64,000 nucleotides of DNA. Origin: CBDDKU01 sp965230375 (GTDB lineage Bacteria > Bacteroidota > Bacteroidia > Flavobacteriales_D > Cryomorphaceae). A program made the position numbers and the translations under genes. Shown here in pieces: positions 17,348-25,641 of this stretch. The DNA lies in assembly GCA_965230375.1 (NCBI GenBank), contig CBDDKU010000006.1, positions 281,048 through 345,047 of the forward strand, given 5' to 3'. A model generated the notes under the pieces. The model saw only the letters and a list, made by a program, of their open reading frames with translations, was not told where the DNA came from and did not search any database. How positions within the stretch are numbered: the stretch's first letter is position 1; every line of letters starts with the position of its first letter.

Positions 17348-20300
17348 ATGAAGAACATTTACATGCTATTGTTCCTATTTGCATCGACGTACTCGATCGC
17401 TCAAATAGGGATTATTGAAAATTTTGACAATGCTCAAGGCGCACCGCCATTTGGTTGGTCTGCTGAAGGATTCACGAGCATTGGAGTACGATCTTGTGAA
17501 AACACTAGTTTTTACGACAATGTGACCGCAGGACAACCAACTGCAGGAAGTCTCACAACTCCATATCTAGCAGATGCATCGAATGCAACTGACCTGGAAA
17601 TCAGCTTTGACTATAAAGTATCATCATTCTCCTTTTTCGGAGGTGAGACAGCTGCGCCTGAAAACTGGGGTACATTGACCTTCGAGTACACAACAAATGG
17701 TACAGATTGGACAAACATTGTTACCCTCGATGAGTCTAATTACGATGCTGGTACCGACTGTACAACAAAGACATACACGATAGAAAGTGATTTGCTTCCA
17801 TCGGGTACTGATTTTCAAGCGCGATTCGTTACTGCTCACCAAAACGGAAACTGGCAGTGCTACATCGACAATATCAGCATAGCTCAAACAGCTACTCAAG
17901 AGCCTGCTTGTGATGCCGTTCTCACCTTGCCTGAAAATGGTTCTGACAATGTTGAGCTTGATACTGAGCTAGCATGGAGCAATGCAAATGGTCTTCCGTC
18001 AGGATATAAACTGTCTGTGGGAACAACTGCTGGTGGTACAGATGTGGTTGATACAGAAGATGTAGGAAACGTGAATACGTACTCATTTGCGACCGCACTA
18101 GAGTACGAGACTACTTATTACGTGACCATCCTTCCTTACAATAGTTTTGGCGACAGTGAAGGCGATTGTGTAGAGAATTCATTCACCACCCGATTGGCAC
18201 CGCTGCCAGGGTCGAGCTGTGATAACACCATCGTAATTGATCCTTCTGATCTAAACTACACCACTGACGATTCTACCGCTCTGTACGAAGACTTGCACTC
18301 GACAACTCCATGTGGTGGAAACTTTACAATTAGCGGAAGAGAAGTTGTATACACTTTGACACCATCAGAAATCATTTCGGTAGATGTGTCTGTTACGAAC
18401 ATCCTAAACTCGCGCACCACGCTTCACATTATGGACGGTTGTCCTGAAGATGGACCCTCGTGCTATGGATACGGCGACTCAAGCAATTCGCTCGATGATG
18501 TGTTACTTGAAAACATCATTTTGGAAGCTGGTACTACATACTACTTCTTCGTAGCTAATACCGGTAGCGTTAGCTCTGACTATACATTTAGTATTGAGCA
18601 AAACTCGTGCATCATTCCTGCAATGGAGCTGACAAGCGTTGGTGTTTGTGAAACAAATGAATTCGAAGTGAATGTTGATATTACTTCACTTGGAAGTGCT
18701 ACATCACTTACCATCACTGATGATCAAGGTTCGGATGCTGTAATGGTAGATGAACTAGGAGTTACCACATTTGGTCCTTACCCAAGTGCTACTCAAGTGA
18801 TGTTTACTGTTACCAATGATCAGGACAACTCTTGTGTTATTTCAGATTCTACTGTGTTTTATTGCCCACCGGCAAATGACTTCTGTGCTGATGCAACTCT
18901 GGTGACCGTAAACACGGGATATGATTGCGAAACAGTAACTGCAGCAACTACTGTCGCAGCCACAGAGTCAGATGAAAATCTCAGCGATTGTTCTGCCACA
19001 ACAAATGATGTTTGGTTCCAGTTTGTTGCTACGGATGCGAATCACATCATTCAGATATTGAACGCAGAAGTTGTAGTTGGAAACAATGCAACGATCTACT
19101 ATGAGCTTCTCGAAGGTGATTGTGGTACGCTCACGAGCGTGGCTTGTAACACGAGTAACAATGGATTTGGTTCTTTTACAGGACTTAATATTGGAGAAAC
19201 GTACTATGTGCGTGCATACAGCGCAAACGCTGCTAACGGACAGAATTTTGATATCTGTGTGAGTACAGCACCTGCTGCACCAGCAAATGACGAATGTGCC
19301 AATGCTGAAGCAATTACAGTATCAGAAACTAATGCCTGCGAAAATGCTGTGTCGGGGACGACTATTTCTGCAACCCTCTCCGACGAGAACAGCTGTAGTG
19401 GTGCATACAATGATGTATGGTACACATTTACTCCAGCAGAATCTGGAGACTACATCATCAATGTGACCACTGAGAACACGACCGGGCTTTATCACTACGT
19501 GTACAGTGGAACTTGCGGTACTTTGACACCGATTTCAACTTCGTGTTTTACTTCAGGTTCGAGCAACGCTGCAATGAACGCGGGAGAGACCTATACGATC
19601 ATGGTTCGAAGCAATGCATCTAACCCAGGCATCGATTTTGATCTTTGTGTTTACTTATTTGTACCAGTTGCAAACAACGACTGTGCTGATGCAGATGTGA
19701 TTATCGAATCTCCAGATTCTGATGGAGAAAACACAACATCGGGAACAACAACCGATGCGCTCTACTCTCCAGAGGGATGTGCTAGCTCTGCAAACGAGTC
19801 GGTTTGGTACACATTCACACCAATGTACGACGGACTCTACCACGTAAACTTTGAAAGTACAATGGGTACGGCCTACTTTCAGATGTATTCTGGAGATTGT
19901 GCTGGATTAACAACCCTACCAGAATTTACAAGTTGCTTTAACACGGGCTTGCATGATGTGGTACTCGAAGCAGGAGTGACATACTACCTGAGCGGACACT
20001 CATCTAACCCGGCAGATTTTGATGTGTTTATTTACCCAGACCCGACTATCGTACCAGTACCAGTTCCTGAAAATGACCTTTGTGCTGACGCATTTGTGTT
20101 GCCACTTTCTAACGAAGACTGCGACAATATGGTAATGGGTACTACCGCAGGAGCAACAATTTCTGAAAACAATGCCTGTACCGGAACGCGTGATGTTTGG
20201 TATGCATTCACACCAGATTCAGATGGATACTTTGAATTTAACGTGAGCGAAAACGACACCGTAACTAACAGCTTGACCTTGTACAGCGGTTCATGTGATA

Positions 20301-21079
20301 ATTTGACGGCTATTTCTGAACTTTGTGCCGATACGAATGTGGTTTCGTTCTTGAACGGAAGCGAAACGTATTACGTGATGATCGGAAGCAATACCACTGC
20401 AGTTGGTATTCCATATGATCTCTGTGCAAAGCCATTTATGCCCGCTGATAACAATGAGTGTGCTGATGCACAAGTTGTAGTGGAATCTGCAGATGAGAAC
20501 GGCGATAATGCTGTTCAGGGTTCAACCCAAAATGCATTCTACTCGGCTGATGGTTGTGCCGCAGAGATCTTCTCTTCGGTTTGGTACACATTTACACCAG
20601 AAGAAACGGGCTTGTACTATGTAAATCTAACCAGCCTGACAGAAGATAGCTACTATCAGGTTTATGCAGGCGATTGTGAAACGGGTTTAACGCCAATCGA
20701 AGGGTTGACTGAATGTAACAACGTTGATGAGATCGCTTTTTCTGTAGAAGCTGGAGTGACCTACTACATCGATATTCATTCTTTGGAGCCAGCCGATTTC
20801 GAATTGTTTGTGTACCCAGATGTAACAAACTCTTTGGAAGATGCAGAAGTTCTTGGATTGAGCGCCTATCCTAATCCCACTGCTGACATTGTCCGTGTTT
20901 CAGCTGATGATCTGATCACAGAACTCACAGTGTACAACATTCTCGGATCAGTTGTCTTACAGGCCAACCCTAACCTTCAGTCCACCGTTGTTGATCTGGA
21001 GTCGTTGACAGAAGGCGTCTACCTGATCAAGGTAAAAGCGGGTGACAGAACCGGTATCATCCGTATTGCGAAGAATTAA
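17348..21079 (+). CDS. T9SS-secreted multi-domain surface protein with five PPC-like repeats
   Basis: The 1243-residue protein starts at the ATG with an immediate signal peptide (cleavage after YSIAQ). An upstream in-frame ATG at 17228 would bury the signal and is rejected. Domains in order: a jelly-roll-like module opening with IIENFDNAQGAPPFGW (about 20-180), an FnIII-like module, a diverged Cys-containing module near 290, a short beta module, then five tandem modules of about 130 residues. Each of the five opens with ND.CADA and has a VWYTFTP strand, as in bacterial pre-peptidase C-terminal (PPC) domains. The last 75 residues are a T9SS type A sorting domain (AYPNPTAD, TVYNILG, GVYLIKV). 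The product is expected on the cell surface or outside the cell. No catalytic motif is visible, so an adhesin or glycan-binding role is possible. Confidence 0.88.
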   Translation: MKNIYMLLFLFASTYSIAQIGIIENFDNAQGAPPFGWSAEGFTSIGVRSCENTSFYDNVTAGQPTAGSLTTPYLADASNATDLEISFDYKVSSFSFFGGETAAPENWGTLTFEYTTNGTDWTNIVTLDESNYDAGTDCTTKTYTIESDLLPSGTDFQARFVTAHQNGNWQCYIDNISIAQTATQEPACDAVLTLPENGSDNVELDTELAWSNANGLPSGYKLSVGTTAGGTDVVDTEDVGNVNTYSFATALEYETTYYVTILPYNSFGDSEGDCVENSFTTRLAPLPGSSCDNTIVIDPSDLNYTTDDSTALYEDLHSTTPCGGNFTISGREVVYTLTPSEIISVDVSVTNILNSRTTLHIMDGCPEDGPSCYGYGDSSNSLDDVLLENIILEAGTTYYFFVANTGSVSSDYTFSIEQNSCIIPAMELTSVGVCETNEFEVNVDITSLGSATSLTITDDQGSDAVMVDELGVTTFGPYPSATQVMFTVTNDQDNSCVISDSTVFYCPPANDFCADATLVTVNTGYDCETVTAATTVAATESDENLSDCSATTNDVWFQFVATDANHIIQILNAEVVVGNNATIYYELLEGDCGTLTSVACNTSNNGFGSFTGLNIGETYYVRAYSANAANGQNFDICVSTAPAAPANDECANAEAITVSETNACENAVSGTTISATLSDENSCSGAYNDVWYTFTPAESGDYIINVTTENTTGLYHYVYSGTCGTLTPISTSCFTSGSSNAAMNAGETYTIMVRSNASNPGIDFDLCVYLFVPVANNDCADADVIIESPDSDGENTTSGTTTDALYSPEGCASSANESVWYTFTPMYDGLYHVNFESTMGTAYFQMYSGDCAGLTTLPEFTSCFNTGLHDVVLEAGVTYYLSGHSSNPADFDVFIYPDPTIVPVPVPENDLCADAFVLPLSNEDCDNMVMGTTAGATISENNACTGTRDVWYAFTPDSDGYFEFNVSENDTVTNSLTLYSGSCDNLTAISELCADTNVVSFLNGSETYYVMIGSNTTAVGIPYDLCAKPFMPADNNECADAQVVVESADENGDNAVQGSTQNAFYSADGCAAEIFSSVWYTFTPEETGLYYVNLTSLTEDSYYQVYAGDCETGLTPIEGLTECNNVDEIAFSVEAGVTYYIDIHSLEPADFELFVYPDVTNSLEDAEVLGLSAYPNPTADIVRVSADDLITELTVYNILGSVVLQANPNLQSTVVDLESLTEGVYLIKVKAGDRTGIIRIAKN
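18873..20830 (+). repeat. Five tandem PPC-like coding repeats (about 380-410 bp each)
   Basis: Modules begin near 18873, 19282, 19672, 20069 and 20448, so spacing is about 409, 390, 397 and 379 bp. Each begins with an N-D/E-x-C-A-(D/N)-A motif, carries a W-Y-(T/A)-F-T-P strand about 55 residues in, and ends in a strand with YY or YTIMV. Each has several Cys that could form disulfides. Copies 3 and 5 are more alike (both have ADAxVxxES after the opening) than copies 2 and 4. Confidence 0.85.
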
Positions 21080-21097
21080 AAACTCAAAAGAAAGGAG

Positions 21098-21134
21098 AGC
21101 CTCTACTCAAGTCGAGTAGAGGCTATTCTCTTTT
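21098..21134 (+). terminator. Intrinsic terminator/attenuator between two T9SS genes
   Basis: The hairpin has 11-bp perfect arms AGCCTCTACTC and GAGTAGAGGCT around a 5-nt loop (21098-21124), followed by ATTCTCTTTT. It lies 18 bp after the upstream stop and ends only 14 bp before the next ATG. Confidence 0.8.
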
Positions 21135-21148
21135 AAAAACTAAAAATC

Positions 21149-22873
21149 ATGAAAAAGATAATTTTTGCATCGCTTGCAGCTTCTTTGCTTGCCCAACTCA
21201 GTTTGGCTCAGGTGTATCAGTGGTCGTATTCTTATGGAAGTACGGCTATTGACTCTCAGCACGACTCGCATCTATCAGCAGATGGGGATTTTCTGGTAAC
21301 AGGTATGTATGCTGTTACTATGGATTTCGGAGATACGAGCATTACCTATGAAGGGGGGAATGTAGACGCATACCTCGGAAAAATCAGCGCCGATGGAGAG
21401 CCACAATGGATTCGATCATTTGGCGGAAATGCTGATAACGCCGCGCTACAAGTTGTCGAGAATTCGGTAGGTGAGATCTTAATCATGGGATATTTTCAAG
21501 GAGCCGGACCGTTGGCCTTTGATGCCGACCCAGGTGAAGGTGAGTATCTACTTGAGCAAACGTCACCATTCTTATCGAGAGATTGTTTCATCCTAAAGCT
21601 CGACTCTGATGGATTACTCCTTTGGGCAAAGCAAATTAGTAATCCTACTGGGGCTGCAGCTGAAGATGGTGCAGCTCTTATGGTTGATGATGAAGACAAT
21701 GTATATATCGGTGGGAGATACCAGTACGCAGATTTCGATCCATCTGATGAAGGTGAAGACATTCGCTTTTCAAATGACGATGGTCAAGACTTCAATCCGT
21801 TCCTGGTAAAACTTGATACCGAAGGAAACTATATCTGGGCCAAAACATTGGCGAGCACAGGACATGGTGAAGTGAGCTCAATTGATTTTGACGAAGATGG
21901 AAACATTTATTTAGGAGGTTATTTCCGAGAGTCTATAGACCTAGATCCATCAGAAGATAACGAGGTTATCTACCAGAGCGCAGGAGGAAGAGATATCTAT
22001 GTTGTAAAATTGGATCCCGAGGGGAATTACATTTCAGGATTTACCATGGGTAGCAGTGGACTCGAAGGTCTTAGTGACATTTTGGTAGTGGGTGATAGTT
22101 ATTACATCTGCGGAGGAATCAACCTGACGGTAGATATAGATCCTGGAGATGATGTCTTTGAGCTGACTACTGTTGAAGGCGTAGATGGTATGCTTGCTAA
22201 ATACAGCCTTGATCATGAGTTAGAATACGGCTTTTTAGTGGGTGGTGAAAGTGACACCAGCATCGAAGAAATGCACGAACTGAGAATTGATGGAGAAGGA
22301 AATATTACTGTCTCTGGTAATTTTTACGGTACTACTGATATGAATCCGGGGAATGAAGAAGTGTGGGAAGAAGCCCAAGGAATTGCTGATCACTATTTAC
22401 TCAAAATCGACCCAGATGGTGAGTACATAGGTCATGCAGTAGTATTCGGAAATGACGCTCAGACGTCAACAACGCATGAAGTTCACGCTGATGGATCATA
22501 CACCCTTATGGGTAATTATCGCGGTTCTGTTGACCTCGACCCATCTAGTGAAGCGATAATTGCCACATCTAATGGTCAATACGATATGTACTTAACTAGG
22601 TTTACCTTCGATGAAGCCAACAGCGTTTCGAACCTTTCTTTTGCAGAAGGGTTGGTAACCATTTTTCCGAACCCAGCTCAGGAAAGCTTTACAGTTGAAG
22701 CACCATTCGAGCTTTTCGAATTGCGCATGTTTAACATTGCTGGAAAGCAGGTGCTGAGTCAGAACAACCCAATGGTTCAAAAGATAAACATCGCTCATTT
22801 GCCAAAAGGAGTCTATATCGTCCAAATTGCCGATAAGAATGGCGAAACGTACACGGGTAAGTTGATTCATTAA
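21149..22873 (+). CDS. T9SS-secreted beta-propeller (SBBP-like) repeat protein
   Basis: This 574-residue protein has a signal peptide (cleavage after LSLAQ, about residue 20). Its repeated blades contain G(D/E)xxxxG.Y....DFD, an acidic DPG/DPS turn (ADPGE, FDPSDE, LDPSED, IDPGDD, LDPSSE), and LxKLDxxGxYxW strands. This is the pattern of SBBP-like propeller repeats common in Bacteroidota secretomes. The acidic turns may bind calcium. Residues from about 500 form a T9SS type A sorting domain (IFPNPAQE, MFNIAGKQV, GVYIVQI). It follows another T9SS cargo gene with only a terminator hairpin between them. Confidence 0.88.
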   Translation: MKKIIFASLAASLLAQLSLAQVYQWSYSYGSTAIDSQHDSHLSADGDFLVTGMYAVTMDFGDTSITYEGGNVDAYLGKISADGEPQWIRSFGGNADNAALQVVENSVGEILIMGYFQGAGPLAFDADPGEGEYLLEQTSPFLSRDCFILKLDSDGLLLWAKQISNPTGAAAEDGAALMVDDEDNVYIGGRYQYADFDPSDEGEDIRFSNDDGQDFNPFLVKLDTEGNYIWAKTLASTGHGEVSSIDFDEDGNIYLGGYFRESIDLDPSEDNEVIYQSAGGRDIYVVKLDPEGNYISGFTMGSSGLEGLSDILVVGDSYYICGGINLTVDIDPGDDVFELTTVEGVDGMLAKYSLDHELEYGFLVGGESDTSIEEMHELRIDGEGNITVSGNFYGTTDMNPGNEEVWEEAQGIADHYLLKIDPDGEYIGHAVVFGNDAQTSTTHEVHADGSYTLMGNYRGSVDLDPSSEAIIATSNGQYDMYLTRFTFDEANSVSNLSFAEGLVTIFPNPAQESFTVEAPFELFELRMFNIAGKQVLSQNNPMVQKINIAHLPKGVYIVQIADKNGETYTGKLIH

Positions 22874-22894
22874 TTTCCTTTGTTTTCGTTTAAT

Positions 22895-22931
22895 GAAAAA
22901 CGCCAACTCAGTTTGAGTTGGCGTTTTTTTA
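22895..22931. terminator. Bidirectional terminator between convergent genes
   Basis: Arms AACGCCAACTCA (22899-22910) and TGAGTTGGCGTT (22914-22925) pair perfectly around a 3-nt loop. A's flank the left and seven T's the right, so it can stop transcription of the plus-strand propeller gene and the minus-strand RidA-like gene. Confidence 0.93.
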
Positions 22932-22938
22932 TTGCGAT

Positions 22939-23370
22939 TCACCCAACAGTATCCACGCTAGCTGCCCAGATTTCAATTTCAACTTTGATTTCTGGAAGGC
23001 CAAGTGCTGAAACGTAGGCCACAGTCATAGATGGAAAGGAATCACCAAAGAGTGATTTCCATTCCTGGTTGAAATAGTCCCAATCGATGTCTTCTGTTGA
23101 CCAAATGTTGACTTTGATAACATGTTCAGAATTCAGGTTTTGACTATCGAGTATGCCCTTGATGTTGTCAAATGTATTTTTTACCTGACGATTAAATTCG
23201 TCCGGTATGTTCCCATTATCATCAATTCCAATTTGCCCGGAAAAAGCGTAGATATCTGAACTTCTTGGAATGATGGTGAGATGAGAGTACTCCCCAACCG
23301 GAGCAGGAACGCGCTTAGGATTCATTCGCAGAATTTCCTTTTTCGTTCCCGTTTCTTTTTGCGCTTTCAT
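22939..23370 (-). CDS. RidA/YjgF-family protein lacking the catalytic arginine
   Basis: The 143-residue protein has the YjgF/YER057c/UK114 fold: SGQIGIDDNGNIP near the middle, QVKNTFDNIKGIL helix, VIKVNIW strand and VEIEIWAA at the end. In true RidA imine deaminases an Arg in a PxR(S/T)xV motif binds the substrate carboxylate. Here the equivalent stretch reads FPSMTVAYV with Met in that place, so deaminase activity on 2-aminoacrylate is doubtful. It starts 5 bp after the stop of the fatty-acid-hydroxylase-like gene and is probably co-transcribed with it under the divergent TetR regulator. Confidence 0.88.
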   Translation of the reverse strand: MKAQKETGTKKEILRMNPKRVPAPVGEYSHLTIIPRSSDIYAFSGQIGIDDNGNIPDEFNRQVKNTFDNIKGILDSQNLNSEHVIKVNIWSTEDIDWDYFNQEWKSLFGDSFPSMTVAYVSALGLPEIKVEIEIWAASVDTVG

Positions 23371-23375
23371 AGTAG

Positions 23376-24167
23376 TTAGCTGCTAGTTGCAACTTTCTGA
23401 TCTTCCGAGATATCCTTCATCAATATCATGTCTTTCAGGCGGCTTGATGCTCCATTGTAAAAGCCATTCTCGTTTTCATACTCTTCGGGGTTGTAGAATG
23501 TGTCAAAAAGAATATCCCAGATTGGAAGGTCACTGTAGTTGCTTTTGTGTATTCCCTTACCGTGATGAACTGAATGGCTTTCGGGTCGCTGAATAATGTA
23601 TCCAAGCCACCTTGGAGTGCGAATGTTTGCATGCTGAAATATTGAGAAGAAATTGAGAAGAAGAATAACAGCTGTAATAGCTTGTGGTGACAAACCAATA
23701 AGGAAGGCAAATACAAAGCTTCCCAGAAAGGTGAATGATATCATCTCTGCCGGGCTAAAAAAGAAGGCTCCGTAAGTGTCTAAACGCTCAGCACTGTGGT
23801 GCATTTGATGAAATGTTCTCCAAAGTATATTGTACTTGTGAACGCTGCGATGGTAGATGTAGAAAACCAGCTGATAGCCTAGTACCCCTATGATGATTCC
23901 TCCTAGAGTTCCAAGTCCTGAAAGATCAAAGAGCATGTGTTGTGAAATGATAGGGTCTACCAATATTGGTAAGTAAGATGAGATAAAAAAGAAAGTAAAG
24001 AAGGAGATCATTCCTTTTAATTTCCAGTAAGGCACAAGAGGTAACTTGCGGGCTGGTGCTGCCCATTCCCAAATCATTAATCCGGCATAAATTGAGAGAA
24101 TAATAAGGGAAATAGGATCCATAAGAATGTCCAAAGGACTGGGTAGTGATAATAAAAGAGATTTCAT
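23376..24167 (-). CDS. Fatty acid hydroxylase / sterol desaturase superfamily membrane protein
   Basis: This 263-residue membrane protein carries the eight-histidine di-iron signature: HRSVH (106-110), HQMHH (120-124), a His in QHAN (179), and HSVHH (198-202). Hydrophobic helices at about 17-37, 52-70, 85-105, 140-160 and 162-180 frame a cytoplasmic active site. Relatives hydroxylate or desaturate fatty acids, sterols, carotenoids or alkylglycerols; the substrate here is unknown. The gene is divergent from a TetR regulator. Its promoter -7 box lies against one of two repeated operator-like sequences, so repression by that regulator and induction by a lipid-like ligand are likely. Confidence 0.9.
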   Translation of the reverse strand: MKSLLLSLPSPLDILMDPISLIILSIYAGLMIWEWAAPARKLPLVPYWKLKGMISFFTFFFISSYLPILVDPIISQHMLFDLSGLGTLGGIIIGVLGYQLVFYIYHRSVHKYNILWRTFHQMHHSAERLDTYGAFFFSPAEMISFTFLGSFVFAFLIGLSPQAITAVILLLNFFSIFQHANIRTPRWLGYIIQRPESHSVHHGKGIHKSNYSDLPIWDILFDTFYNPEEYENENGFYNGASSRLKDMILMKDISEDQKVATSS

Positions 24168-24184
24168 TTGTTTAGTGTTTGTTT

Positions 24185-24238
24185 AACAGACTAGTTGGTG
24201 CAAATATAAATTCTTTTTTGAGAAACAGACTAGTTGGT
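24185..24238. promoter_or_regulatory. Two direct copies of a TetR operator-like site
   Basis: The 15-bp sequence AACAGACTAGTTGGT occurs at 24185-24199 and identically at 24224-24238, 39 bp apart, in the 92-bp divergent region. Each copy is an imperfect palindrome centred on CTAG (ACAGACT/AGTTGGT, two mismatches), the form expected for a TetR dimer. Binding would cover the transcription start region of the hydroxylase gene and the promoter of the tetR gene. Confidence 0.7.
24201..24208 (-). promoter_or_regulatory. -7 box of the hydroxylase-ridA operon
   Basis: The minus strand reads TATATTTG here, a perfect match to the Bacteroidota -7 consensus TAnnTTTG. It lies 34 bp before the ATG and directly next to the operator copy at 24185-24199. 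No clear -33 TTG is seen at standard spacing. Confidence 0.6.
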
Positions 24239-24247
24239 ATAATTAAT

Positions 24248-24255
24248 TATCTTTG
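24248..24255 (+). promoter_or_regulatory. -7 box of the tetR gene, close to its start codon
   Basis: TATCTTTG matches TAnnTTTG perfectly and ends 4 bp before the ATG at 24260. If used, the transcript would start at or next to the ATG and be almost leaderless. No -33 TTG is seen at standard spacing, so this is tentative. Confidence 0.4.
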
Positions 24256-24259
24256 ACCT

Positions 24260-24862
24260 ATGGCAAGAAATGGCAAACCCACACGAGACAGAATACTCGC
24301 AGAATCAAAGGAACTTGTGTTTAAGAATGGATTCTCAGGAACTAGTATTGATCAAATACTGGAGAAGACCGGGATAACGAAGGGCGCTTTTTTTTATCAC
24401 TTCAAGTCTAAGAACACCCTTGCTCAGGTATTAATTGAAGACTTCGCTAAGGATGATATGGCTCACTTGAATTCAGCCTTGAGCAAAACAGAACACCTCG
24501 AGAGTGATCCTTTAAAAAGGTTGTTGGCTTTTGTACAGGAGTTCATTGATATGATGGACAATGTGAGTGAACCACCTAGTTGTCTTTACGCATCTTATAC
24601 ACATGAGTCGAGTCAATTTGAAGACGAAACCCTGCAAATCATCTCAGAAACGGTATTGTTGTGGCGCCAAGCTCTCGTTGAACTATTAAATAAAGTGTTG
24701 TTGGAACGTGAAATGAAGGTGGAAATTGATATAACATCTCTCGCTGATCAGTTTACTGTAATCTTTGAAGGTGGATTTCTAGTTTCGAAAATTCTCAACG
24801 ATCCAGGAGTTACAGCTGCCCAGCTACGTCATTACAAGCAGTATTTAACGCTATTGTTTTGA
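24260..24862 (+). CDS. TetR/AcrR-family transcriptional regulator
   Basis: This 200-residue protein has a TetR DNA-binding domain in residues 1-60: RDRILAESKELVFKNGF, TSIDQILEKTGITKGAFFYH and FKSKNTLAQ. A helical ligand-binding domain with low similarity to any one subfamily follows. It is divergent from the fatty-acid-hydroxylase/RidA operon. Two copies of a 15-bp imperfect palindrome lie between them, so autorepression and control of the neighbouring operon are likely. The ligand is unknown; a fatty acid or similar hydrophobic molecule would fit the target. Confidence 0.93.
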   Translation: MARNGKPTRDRILAESKELVFKNGFSGTSIDQILEKTGITKGAFFYHFKSKNTLAQVLIEDFAKDDMAHLNSALSKTEHLESDPLKRLLAFVQEFIDMMDNVSEPPSCLYASYTHESSQFEDETLQIISETVLLWRQALVELLNKVLLEREMKVEIDITSLADQFTVIFEGGFLVSKILNDPGVTAAQLRHYKQYLTLLF

Positions 24863-24938
24863 CGCTTAAATTCTTTTGAACCAATAACATTGATCCGAAA
24901 GACTTTTCTTTTTTCAGCTCCACACCACAACACTTCGA

Positions 24939-25545
24939 TTAATTGTCGTCTTGAACGTTTTTGAGTTCAATCGTTAAGAATGCTACCAGAGTGCTGTCTT
25001 CTGAGTGTTTTAGGTCTGCAAGAAAATGTTGATCACTTCCCGATATAAAGTTTAATCCCATTCCACCAGTGTATTGCTTAAAGTGAATGTCGTAAGCTTC
25101 AGGCTTAGCTCCTGACACTGTTGTATGAATGTGTCGATTATCGGGTGAGCTGCCATAGTCGCCGGGAAGAATCGTTTGGACGAAAATCTTTCCGTCAGCA
25201 TTTGTTATAGCACTTCCGTTTAGGCGAGCTGTGGTTTCGTCATTGGCTATTCTCGGCTCATATTCTCCCGCTGCAGATGTGTGATATAGTTTGATCTCCT
25301 GATTCTGAAAAGGCTCACCCGTTTCTTTGGAGACGAAGGTCAAACAAAGTGATAATCTCTCTCCAGGGCTCACCATCCGGGCTGATGCGCTCGCGATGTG
25401 CTGGACCTAAGTCTTCAAATTCCTGAAGTATTTTGGCTTCATCTGGGTCAATGTCTAAAATGGTCCGGTCAATTTCACGGCAATTGGTTAATAATAAGGA
25501 CGTGAGAACCCACATCACCAACGTCAGAAAGTGCTTAAAATTCAT
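24939..25545 (-). pseudogene. Intradiol-dioxygenase-like lipoprotein, split by one frameshift
   Basis: Two overlapping frames make one protein. The 5' frame (25315-25545) gives a lipoprotein signal (lipobox LTNC near residue 22), then reads out of frame after PDGEP. The 3' frame (24939-25376) continues with GERLSLCLTFVSKETGEP. Removing one base from the GGG run at 25366-25368 (CCC in the gene) joins them without loss. The 3' part has intradiol ring-cleavage dioxygenase features: an IKLYHTSAAGEY strand with two Tyr, then TILPGDYG and the metal-ligand motif RHIHTTV. Known enzymes use two Tyr and two His to bind Fe(III). Similar secreted lipoproteins of unknown substrate occur in Bacteroidota. 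It may be a true pseudogene, a recoded gene or a sequence error. Confidence 0.75.
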
Positions 25546-25641
25546 GCTCGTTTGTTTAGCGAAGCCTCAGATCCGCAATTAGATCAATGAGCTTCAGACT
25601 AAATATACGAGATAAGAGATGCGGCTGAAGGAAAACAGGTA

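Noticed and set aside
18873..20830. CRISPR-like repeat array
   Set aside because: The repeats are about 400 bp, in frame and diverged; they are protein modules. No short spaced repeats were found anywhere.
17348..22873. T9SS machinery locus
   Set aside because: Only cargo proteins with sorting domains are present; no Por/Spr/Gld component was found in the window.
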